Of a stretch of 7,911 nucleotides of DNA, positions 1-5,196 are shown piece after piece. The DNA comes from JAJNPS01 sp031430315 (GTDB taxonomy: Bacteria > Pseudomonadota > Alphaproteobacteria > Rhodobacterales > Rhodobacteraceae): contig JANPBI010000339.1 of NCBI GenBank assembly GCA_031430315.1, forward strand, positions 1-7,911, given 5' to 3'. Numbering within the stretch: the stretch's first letter is position 1; each line of letters begins with the position of its first letter. The notes below the pieces were generated by a model. The model was not told where the DNA came from. It did no database searches and saw only the letters and a list, made by a program, of their open reading frames with translations. Position numbers and translations under genes: made by a program.

Positions 1-1221
1 GGCTCCTACGGCCGCCCGATACCACGCCGCAATCGCCGCGCGCTCTTCCGGCTCGATGTAGCTCAGGTTCCCCGGCGGCATTGCATGGCTGATGCCTGCT
101 TGCAGAAAGATCCGGCGCGCCTCGTGCGCAATCTGGGCGTCTGTCTCCAGCACCACGCCCTTCGGCGGCCAAAGCATCCCCTCCCACGCCGGTTCCGCCG
201 CGTGGCACATCGAACACCGCCCTTGCACGATGCCGACAACATCCGAAAACCCGTCCGCCGACGCAAAGGTCAGCGCTGCCCCCTCCAGCTTTGCCTCGGC
301 AGGCACCAGCCGCATTGGCGCGGTCGACAGCCAGGCGATGATCAGAAACAAGATTACCGTCACCCCCCAGGTCCAGTGTGGATTGCCCTTGCGCGCGTGT
401 TTGGTGTTGAACCAGTGCCGGATCGTCACGCCCATCAGGAACACCAGCGATGCGATGATCCAGTTGTATTGCGTCGCGAAAACAAGGGGATAATGGTTCG
501 ACAGCATCAGGAACACGACCGGAAGCGTCAGATAGTTGTTGTGCGTCGACCGCTGTTTGGCGATCTTGCCATACTTAGCATCCGGGCTCCGCCCCGCCTT
601 CAGGTCCGCCACAACGACCCGCTGGTTCGGCATGATCACCAGGAAGACGTTGGCCGACATGATCGTCGCCGTGAACGCCCCCAGATGCAGTAGCGCCGCA
701 CGCCCCGAAAACACCTGCGTATAGAACCACGACATCGCCACCAACACGACAAACAGCGCCGCCATCAGCACCGTCTGGTTGGCATCGATAAACACGCGAC
801 AGAGCGTCGTATACGCCACCCAGCCAAACGCCAGCGACGCCAGCGAGATCGCCACCGCCTGCCAGACCGTCAGCTCCATCACCGTGGGATCAATCAGATA
901 CAGTTCCGCCCCGAGGTAATAGACCAGCACCAGCATCGCGAAACCCGTCAGCCAGGTCGCATAGCTCTCCCATTTGAACCAGGTCAGATGCTGCGGCATC
1001 ATCTCGGGTGCCACGAGATATTTGTTGATGTGGTAGAACCCGCCTCCATGCACCTGCCACTCCTCGCCATGCGCAAGCGGCGGCAAGGACGGTGTCTTGC
1101 GCAACCCAAGGTCCAGCGCGATGAAATAGAACGAGGACCCGATCCACGCGATGGCCGTGATCACATGCGCCCAGCGCGCCGCGATCTCCACCCACTCCCA
1201 CAAGACCACCCAGTCATACAT
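1..1221 (-). CDS. puuD: Urate oxidase (urate hydroxylase) PuuD, membrane-bound with C-terminal cytochrome c domain; 3' end cut by window edge
   Basis: The frame is open from an ATG at 1221 to the left edge, giving 407 residues with no stop, so only a short C-terminal tail is probably missing. It begins MYDW and has about eight hydrophobic segments (near residues 12-36, 88-108, 118-140, 150-170, 176-197, 230-248, 253-271, 283-301). Family-typical stretches include VHGGGFYHI near 57-65 and MPNQRVV near 197-203. The C-terminal part carries a cytochrome c heme site, CSMCH at 336-340, with a likely axial Met at 381 (AMPPGN). In this family (Urate_ox_N plus cytochrome c) the membrane domain oxidises urate to 5-hydroxyisourate, and electrons pass to the respiratory chain instead of to oxygen as in soluble uricase. 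The start is supported by a GGGAG Shine-Dalgarno at 1229-1233, seven bases upstream. It is divergent from the LysR gene. Family identity is recognised with high confidence; eight membrane spans is my reading. Confidence 0.95.
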   Translation of the reverse strand, partial: MYDWVVLWEWVEIAARWAHVITAIAWIGSSFYFIALDLGLRKTPSLPPLAHGEEWQVHGGGFYHINKYLVAPEMMPQHLTWFKWESYATWLTGFAMLVLVYYLGAELYLIDPTVMELTVWQAVAISLASLAFGWVAYTTLCRVFIDANQTVLMAALFVVLVAMSWFYTQVFSGRAALLHLGAFTATIMSANVFLVIMPNQRVVVADLKAGRSPDAKYGKIAKQRSTHNNYLTLPVVFLMLSNHYPLVFATQYNWIIASLVFLMGVTIRHWFNTKHARKGNPHWTWGVTVILFLIIAWLSTAPMRLVPAEAKLEGAALTFASADGFSDVVGIVQGRCSMCHAAEPAWEGMLWPPKGVVLETDAQIAHEARRIFLQAGISHAMPPGNLSYIEPEERAAIAAWYRAAVGA

Positions 1222-1232
1222 CGCGTCACTCC

Positions 1233-1248
1233 CGTTTGTCCTGAAACG
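1233..1248. repeat. Small inverted repeat CGTTT-N6-AAACG in the puuD leader
   Basis: A perfect 5-bp inverted repeat spans the region just downstream of the predicted puuD -10 and touches the ribosome-binding site. The right arm GAAACG (1243-1248) recurs at 1282-1287, in direct orientation, at the edge of the larger dyad. It could be a secondary regulator contact, but an arm this short can arise by chance. Confidence 0.25.
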
Positions 1249-1275
1249 CTATACCGACGCGGACCTTTCTGTTAA
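1248..1275 (-). promoter_or_regulatory. Predicted puuD promoter
   Basis: Read on the minus strand, a -35 hexamer TTAACA (1275-1270; five of six to consensus) is followed by 16 bases and a -10 hexamer TATAGC (1253-1248; four of six). Transcription would start near 1241, leaving a leader of about 20 bases with the GGGAG ribosome site. It is predicted from sequence only. Confidence 0.5.
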
Positions 1276-1285
1276 TCCATAGAAA
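1266..1285. promoter_or_regulatory. Candidate LysR-type operator over the puuD -35 region
   Basis: This is an imperfect dyad centred between 1275 and 1276: TTTCT and AGAAA arms separated by 10 bases, with seven of ten base pairs matching over the 20-bp site. It overlaps the predicted -35 of puuD and lies 39 bases upstream of the LysR start, where a LysR-family protein would be expected to bind for autoregulation and divergent control. Its minus-strand reading shares TTTCT, then one extra base, then TGGATTA with a site at 5103-5114 in front of puuE. That recurrence is the main reason for calling it. The binding protein is inferred. Confidence 0.45.
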
Positions 1286-1323
1286 CGTCGCATCACTTTC
1301 AATTCTGGCCGAAGAATGCGCCC

Positions 1324-2250
1324 ATGTCCTACGTCAACAACATCCGCATGTTCGTCCGCGTCTATGAATTGGGCAGCATGAGCGCGGCCGCCCGCGATCA
1401 GCGCACCTCGCCCGCCGTTGCCTCTGCCCGGATTTCCGAACTGGAAAAGCACCTTGGCATCCGGCTTTTCAATCGCACCACGCGCAGCCTGCAAGCCACC
1501 GAGAACGGACGCATCTTCTATGACGGCGCGCGCCGGGTGCTGGATGCGATCGACGAGGCTGAGGCCGCCGTCATGGACGTGACCAAGACCCCGCGCGGCA
1601 CCATCTTTGTGGCGGCCCCCCTGGGCATCGGGCGGCGGTTCGTAGCCCCCCATGTGCCCGCCTTTAAGGACCTCTACCCGCAGATCGATGTGCGCCTGCG
1701 CTTGTCGGACCGGATCATCGACGTGGTCGCCGAAGGCATCGACGTCGCCTTTCATCTGGGCATGCTCGATGACAGCACGCTCAAGGTGCAGACCATCGCC
1801 GACTGTCCCCGCATCCTCTGTGCCGCCCCTGCCTATGTCGCCCGTCGCGGCAATCCGGTTGACGGGGCGGCCCTGATTGCCGACCGGCACGACTGCCTGA
1901 ACCTGCGCTTTCCAGGGGCCAAGGAATTTCAGTGGACCCTGCAGTCCGCTGACGGCCCACGCAGGTTCGACATCACCGGTCCTTTCGAATCCGACGAGGG
2001 CGACGTGCTGACCGGCTGGGCACTGGACGGGCGCGGCATCGTGCTCAAACCCACCTTCGAGATCGCCGATCACCTGCGTTCGGGCGTATTGGTTCCTGTC
2101 GCCACCGCGACACCGCCCCTGCCGACACAGCTGTCATCGCTCAGTCAGCACCGCAGGCTCAAGGATCCCAAGGTGCGCCTGTTCACCGAATACATGTCCG
2201 CGAGGATCAAGGACGAAGTCCGACGCGCCCTGAAAGGAGTTCCAGTGTGA
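1324..2250 (+). CDS. LysR-family transcriptional regulator, probable regulator of the urate genes
   Basis: A 308-residue protein of normal LysR length. The N-terminus carries the winged helix-turn-helix: the recognition region is near residues 17-38 (GSMSAAARDQRTSPAVASAR), followed by the family-typical ISELEKHLGIRLFNRTTR (37-54) and ENG (60-62). Residues from about 90 onward fit the periplasmic-binding-protein-like effector domain, with IDVRLRLSDRIIDVVAEGIDVAF and a late LTGWALDGRGIVLKP stretch typical of the group. The ATG at 1324 has only a weak GAAGA ribosome site at 1311-1315, consistent with low expression. It is transcribed away from puuD, the usual LysR arrangement, so a role in controlling puuD and perhaps the uraH/puuE promoters is inferred. 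The ligand is not readable from sequence; urate or a downstream intermediate is a reasonable guess. Confidence 0.93.
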   Translation: MSYVNNIRMFVRVYELGSMSAAARDQRTSPAVASARISELEKHLGIRLFNRTTRSLQATENGRIFYDGARRVLDAIDEAEAAVMDVTKTPRGTIFVAAPLGIGRRFVAPHVPAFKDLYPQIDVRLRLSDRIIDVVAEGIDVAFHLGMLDDSTLKVQTIADCPRILCAAPAYVARRGNPVDGAALIADRHDCLNLRFPGAKEFQWTLQSADGPRRFDITGPFESDEGDVLTGWALDGRGIVLKPTFEIADHLRSGVLVPVATATPPLPTQLSSLSQHRRLKDPKVRLFTEYMSARIKDEVRRALKGVPV

Positions 2251-2258
2251 CAAAGGGC

Positions 2259-2275
2259 GCCAGGGTTGTCCTGGC
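2259..2275 (+). terminator. Stem-loop just after the LysR gene, possible weak terminator
   Basis: A perfect 6-bp stem GCCAGG/CCTGGC with a 5-base GTTGT loop begins nine bases after the LysR stop. It is followed by an 8-bp palindrome GACTAGTC (2277-2284), and the T-rich stretch starts only near 2295. A true intrinsic terminator would have the T run directly after the stem, so this may instead be a leader or 3'-end stabilising hairpin. Confidence 0.35.
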
Positions 2276-2285
2276 AGACTAGTCC

Positions 2286-2338
2286 GCTCTTGAATTTTTG
2301 TTCTTTTTATGTTCTCATTCTTGAGATCTTGAAAAGGT
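2286..2338 (+). promoter_or_regulatory. AT-rich leader of the PNPOx-like gene, with TCTTGARA repeats and ribosome site
   Basis: This stretch is strikingly AT-rich against its GC-rich surroundings and probably contains the promoter of the next gene, although I cannot align a convincing -35/-10 pair. It holds TCTTGAA at 2288-2294 and two abutting 8-mers, TCTTGAGA (2319-2326) and TCTTGAAA (2327-2334). The ribosome site AAAAGG (2332-2337) sits seven bases before the ATG at 2345. Confidence 0.4.
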
Positions 2339-2344
2339 GCAGAA

Positions 2345-2896
2345 ATGGGAATGGGACAACGCCTCAACGGCACCCTGAAAGCCTTTATCCGTCGCCAGCA
2401 CCTGTTCTTTGTGGCCACCGCCGACCAGACCGGTCGCGTCAACCTGTCGCCTAAGGGGATGGACACCCTGCGCATCGTCGACGACACGCACATTCGCTGG
2501 CTGAACCTTTCGGGCAGTGGCAACGAAACCGCCGCACATGTCGCAGCCACGGGCCGCATGACGCTCATGTTTTGCGCGTTTGAGGGCGACGCGATGACGC
2601 TGCGGTTGTACGGCCAGGCAAAGGTGTATCACGCTTACGACCTCGAATGGCCGGACCTTGTTTCTGCCTTCCCCGATATTTCCGGCAGCCGCCAAATTTT
2701 CGACCTGACTATTGATCTGGTACAAACATCTTGCGGAACGGGTGTTCCGGTCCTCGAATTCCGCCGATCCCGCGCCGAGGATGAAATGGTGCCCTTTTAT
2801 GCGGCGATGGGCCCGGATGGGGTCAAGGACTATTGGCGACGACGCAATCTGGCGACGATCGACGGCAAACCGACCGGCATTTTCGACGACGCTTGA
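2345..2896 (+). CDS. Pyridoxamine 5'-phosphate oxidase-fold family protein (putative flavin-binding), function unknown
   Basis: A 183-residue protein of the pyridoxamine-phosphate-oxidase-like split-barrel superfamily. Recognisable blocks in order are FFVATADQTGRVNLSPKGMDT (about 21-41), GSGNETAAH (57-65), MFCAFEG (75-81), LRLYG (86-90) and QTSCGTGVP (127-135). These mark the widespread bacterial group annotated only as pyridoxamine 5'-phosphate oxidase family, not true PdxH, which is longer and has a different C-terminus. Members are expected to bind FMN or a related cofactor, but substrates are mostly unknown. No signal peptide or membrane segment is visible, so it should be cytosolic. It lies 94 bases downstream of the LysR gene on the same strand with its own AT-rich leader, so it may be separately transcribed. 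A link to purine breakdown is not shown by the sequence. Confidence 0.85.
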   Translation: MGMGQRLNGTLKAFIRRQHLFFVATADQTGRVNLSPKGMDTLRIVDDTHIRWLNLSGSGNETAAHVAATGRMTLMFCAFEGDAMTLRLYGQAKVYHAYDLEWPDLVSAFPDISGSRQIFDLTIDLVQTSCGTGVPVLEFRRSRAEDEMVPFYAAMGPDGVKDYWRRRNLATIDGKPTGIFDDA

Positions 2897-2909
2897 TCCC
2901 GCAGTCCCC

Positions 2910-2944
2910 AAAAAAGAAAAGAGCACGAGGTTCCCCCCGCGCTC
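2910..2944 (-). terminator. Intrinsic terminator of the DUF2125 gene
   Basis: Read on the minus strand, a GC-rich hairpin (arms at 2944-2937 and 2930-2921, GAGCGCGG against CCTCGTGCTC with one mismatch and one bulge) is followed directly by TTTTCTTTTTT (2920-2910). It begins 22 bases past the DUF2125 stop. It lies between two convergent genes, but the T run follows the hairpin only on the minus strand, so it would serve mainly the minus-strand gene. Confidence 0.75.
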
Positions 2945-2965
2945 CTTCCCTTCAATTTGCCACCC

Positions 2966-4495
2966 CTACTGGATGCGCTGGCCGTTCACATAGATCTCGT
3001 TGCCGGCCTTGGCCTCGATCTTCGACGTCAGGCTGTCAGCATCCGCGCCCGGGGTAAAGAACATCCCCATCATCATCCGCGCACCCATCGCGTCCTCTTC
3101 GGTCACCATGCCCGTCGCGATCAGCCCGTCGATCAGCGCATTGCCGCCGGTCAGGCTGACATTCGCCTCGCCCAGCGGCATTGGCATGCCCATCGAATTG
3201 TCAAATGTGAACGCCCCCGTGGCCGCAAAGGCCGCCCCCGCGATGCTCAGGCTCAGATCCTTGATATCCAGGCTTTCCGGGGCCGGAATGGGCGGCACTT
3301 CCCCGGTTTCATCGGCAATCGCCATGGCAAGGAAATCGATCTTGCCCTTGCCCGACACATCGATGGACAGGTCTGCCGGGCCCCGTTTCAGCGCGCCACC
3401 CGGATCCAGCATGCCCCAGGCTTCGTCGTTGACCGTGAACTGGCTGATCTTCATCAACAGCGCGAAATCTCCCGCCGTCTCGCCTGCCGTGACCGGCGAC
3501 ACCATGTTGACCTCTACCGGCCCCGACGTGACCTTGACCGGCACCGGCATCATGGCCGAGGTGAAGTTGACCTCCAGGCCCTCTCCGGTCGACTGCACCG
3601 AGAACAGGTCCTTGCTAAAGGCAAAGGTCGCTTCGCCGGGCTGCGCGGTCATCTCCATCGCATAGGGCATGAACTCAGACTCTTGGCTCGACTTGCCGTT
3701 CGACAGGCCCTGCTTGGTCGCCGCCGTAAAGGCAAAGCCTTCTTGCAGCGCCTTTTGGAATTCGGCCGCCGACTGCAGTGCCATCAGTGACACCGTCTGA
3801 GGCATCGTCATGTCAAAGGCGATCGCGACATCCGCCGTTTCGCTGACCGAGGTCGTCTTCATCGGCAATTCCGGAAAATCGCTGGTCACATCGTAACCGA
3901 GCTTGGTCGCCGTCAGGTCCATGCCAAAGGCACGGTTCGCGCCGGGCGTATCCGAGTAGGTCCCGGCCAGCCCTTCGAACACGACTTTTGCAACCGTTGT
4001 GGCCGGGGGGCCGGCCGTTTCACCTTCGGTGCCCATGGTGGCGTAGCTGGAATTGAAATCCGCGTTCACCGAGGTCGCCGCATAGTCATAGACCAGCGCG
4101 CCATTGTCATCGCGCGCGGTGATGGTCAGTCCGTCATGCACCACGTCCAGACTGGCGACGTCACCATTGGGGCCGCTATAGTCCATGCCGATATCCGCAC
4201 CGGGCGTGATCGTAACAGACCCGTCACCCTGCTCGGCCAGGACCATGTCGGAAATCGTCAGGCCCGCGCCTGTCGCACCGGCGATCGTCACACCGTTCAG
4301 CATCAACGACCCGCCGTCCTTGGCCTCAGTCGCCGCCGACACTGTCAAGCCCGCCAGCGCCGCCGCATCTTTCCACGATTGCCAGACCTGATCTGCGGTC
4401 AACGCGGCATGCGCTGTCCCCGACATCAGCAAGACGCACAAAGGTGCCGCCGCAATTCCCCGACCTATCGTCGAAATCATCGTAAAATTCTTCAT
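2966..4495 (-). CDS. DUF2125 domain-containing exported protein, function unknown
   Basis: A 509-residue protein. The N-terminus MKNFTMISTIGRGIAAAP... has a basic start, a hydrophobic core (APLCVLLMSG) and an AHA-A cleavage site after residue 30, so it is probably exported to the periplasm by Sec. The mature part is acidic, beta-rich in appearance, cysteine-poor and free of further membrane segments; it ends EIYVNGQRIQ, which resembles the C-terminus of the alphaproteobacterial DUF2125 family. I chose the ATG at 4495 because GGAG (4506-4503) stands seven bases upstream; the ATGs at 4498 and 4513 are in frame, but the first is only four bases from that site and the second lies upstream of it. 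The gene is downstream of uraH on the same strand, 165 bases away, and ends at a clear terminator. Nothing links it to urate metabolism; it may be a neighbour by chance. Confidence 0.82.
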   Translation of the reverse strand: MKNFTMISTIGRGIAAAPLCVLLMSGTAHAALTADQVWQSWKDAAALAGLTVSAATEAKDGGSLMLNGVTIAGATGAGLTISDMVLAEQGDGSVTITPGADIGMDYSGPNGDVASLDVVHDGLTITARDDNGALVYDYAATSVNADFNSSYATMGTEGETAGPPATTVAKVVFEGLAGTYSDTPGANRAFGMDLTATKLGYDVTSDFPELPMKTTSVSETADVAIAFDMTMPQTVSLMALQSAAEFQKALQEGFAFTAATKQGLSNGKSSQESEFMPYAMEMTAQPGEATFAFSKDLFSVQSTGEGLEVNFTSAMMPVPVKVTSGPVEVNMVSPVTAGETAGDFALLMKISQFTVNDEAWGMLDPGGALKRGPADLSIDVSGKGKIDFLAMAIADETGEVPPIPAPESLDIKDLSLSIAGAAFAATGAFTFDNSMGMPMPLGEANVSLTGGNALIDGLIATGMVTEEDAMGARMMMGMFFTPGADADSLTSKIEAKAGNEIYVNGQRIQ

Positions 4496-4542
4496 CATCT
4501 GTCTCCACAGCAAGGCATGTTCATGATCGGCGACACAGTAAT

Positions 4543-4566
4543 CCGCTTGCCCGTGACTGCAAGCGG
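4543..4566. repeat. Perfect 8-bp inverted repeat between uraH and the DUF2125 gene
   Basis: CCGCTTGC (4543-4550) and GCAAGCGG (4559-4566) form a perfect stem with an 8-base loop, 48 bases upstream of the DUF2125 start. CCGCTTG occurs again at 4652-4658. Neither strand has a T run after the hairpin, so it is not a standard terminator. It could be an operator for the DUF2125 promoter or a structured leader. The surrounding 165-base gap (4496-4660) also holds TTCCAATGGAA (4623-4633) and a GCGGC/GCCGC hairpin (4638-4655); I see no convincing promoter hexamers. Confidence 0.4.
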
Positions 4567-4660
4567 TTCAGCGGCCGCAGGTGGTAGCTGGGTGCTATAC
4601 GCAAATGCATACGGGCACATGTTTCCAATGGAACTTTGCGGCGGAATTATGCCGCTTGGG

Positions 4661-5020
4661 TCAACTGCCGCGATAAGTTGCATACGAATAGGGCGAAATC
4701 AGCAGGGGCACATGATAGTGCTGATCGGCATCCGCCACCCCGAACCGGATCGGAATCTGGTCCAGAAACAGCACCGCGCCCGACTCCTGCCCACTGGCGC
4801 GCAGATACTCCCCGGCATGGAACACCAGCTCATAGCTGCCGGCCTTCAGCGCAGCACCCGTCAGCATCGGCGCATCGCTGCGCCCGTCCGCGTTGGTGAC
4901 GGTTTCCGCCAGCTTGCTATGCTTCATGCCCGTGACGCGGAACAGTTCGATCCGCACCCCCGCCGCCGGTTTGCCCCGCGCGGTATCCAGCACATGTGTT
5001 GTCAGTCGTCCGCTGCCCAT
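4661..5020 (-). CDS. uraH: 5-hydroxyisourate hydrolase (transthyretin-like)
   Basis: A 119-residue protein, the normal size for bacterial HIUase. It has the family landmarks: LTTHVLD at 6-12 with His9, NADGR with Arg47, HVPLL with His103, and the C-terminal YRGS signature as the last four residues, which separates the enzyme from vertebrate transthyretin. It hydrolyses 5-hydroxyisourate, the PuuD product, to OHCU, the substrate of the UraD domain encoded divergently. There is no N-terminal signal peptide, so it acts in the cytoplasm, presumably as the family's homotetramer. The ATG at 5020 is supported by GGAAGG (5034-5029), eight bases upstream. It shares a 176-base divergent region with puuE, pointing to joint control. 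Confidence 0.96.
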   Translation of the reverse strand: MGSGRLTTHVLDTARGKPAAGVRIELFRVTGMKHSKLAETVTNADGRSDAPMLTGAALKAGSYELVFHAGEYLRASGQESGAVLFLDQIPIRFGVADADQHYHVPLLISPYSYATYRGS

Positions 5021-5101
5021 TCCGCTACCCTTCCGATGCCCCGCCCGCGCCCATTAGACACGATCCGGCGCAAATCGCGATGCCCGTTGCCCTTGCCAGG
5101 T

Positions 5102-5124
5102 CTTTCTTGGATTATTTGATAAAG
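5102..5124 (+). promoter_or_regulatory. Candidate operator upstream of puuE, matching the puuD site
   Basis: TTTCTTGGATTA at 5103-5114 matches the minus-strand puuD site except for one extra base there (TTTCT-A-TGGATTA). Both sites also continue to an A(G/T)AAAG arm: here ATAAAG at 5119-5124, giving CTTT...AAAG dyad ends. It overlaps the predicted puuE -35, as the other site overlaps the puuD -35. Binding by the LysR protein of this locus is inferred. Confidence 0.45.
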
Positions 5125-5143
5125 CCCGCGCTTTTTCTATCCT
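5116..5143 (+). promoter_or_regulatory. Predicted promoter of the puuE-allE-allA operon
   Basis: A -35 TTGATA (5116-5121, five of six to consensus) is followed by a 16-base spacer and a -10 TATCCT (5138-5143, four of six). The spacer includes a short AAAGC/GCTTT hairpin-like dyad. Transcription would begin near 5150, giving a leader of roughly 47 bases. It lies in the one AT-rich patch of the uraH-puuE gap. I could not place a comparable uraH promoter on the other strand. Confidence 0.55.
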
Positions 5144-5196
5144 ACACCTGTGCCTGCCGCCCCAGATGACGCGCCTTCGGGAAAGGACATTGGCCC

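Noticed and set aside
890..1201. 103-codon minus-strand frame inside puuD, and plus-strand frames at 85-693 and 988-1275
   Set aside because: All overlap the puuD frame, whose translation is continuous and matches the family throughout.
2921..2950. The same hairpin as a plus-strand terminator for the PNPOx-like gene
   Set aside because: On the plus strand it is followed by CTTCCC with no T run; only the minus-strand reading has a proper tract.
2957..3790. Arg/His-rich 277-codon plus-strand frame
   Set aside because: It is antisense to the DUF2125 gene, which has a signal peptide, ribosome site and terminator; the composition is typical of a shadow frame.
4598..4685. ATACG/GCATACG direct repeats near the 3' end of uraH
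   Set aside because: The copies are only five to seven bases, irregularly spaced, and one encodes part of the conserved uraH C-terminus.
4136..5119. 327-codon plus-strand frame over uraH and the start of DUF2125
   Set aside because: It is antisense to uraH, which is certain from its His9, Arg47 and YRGS motifs; no recognisable domain.
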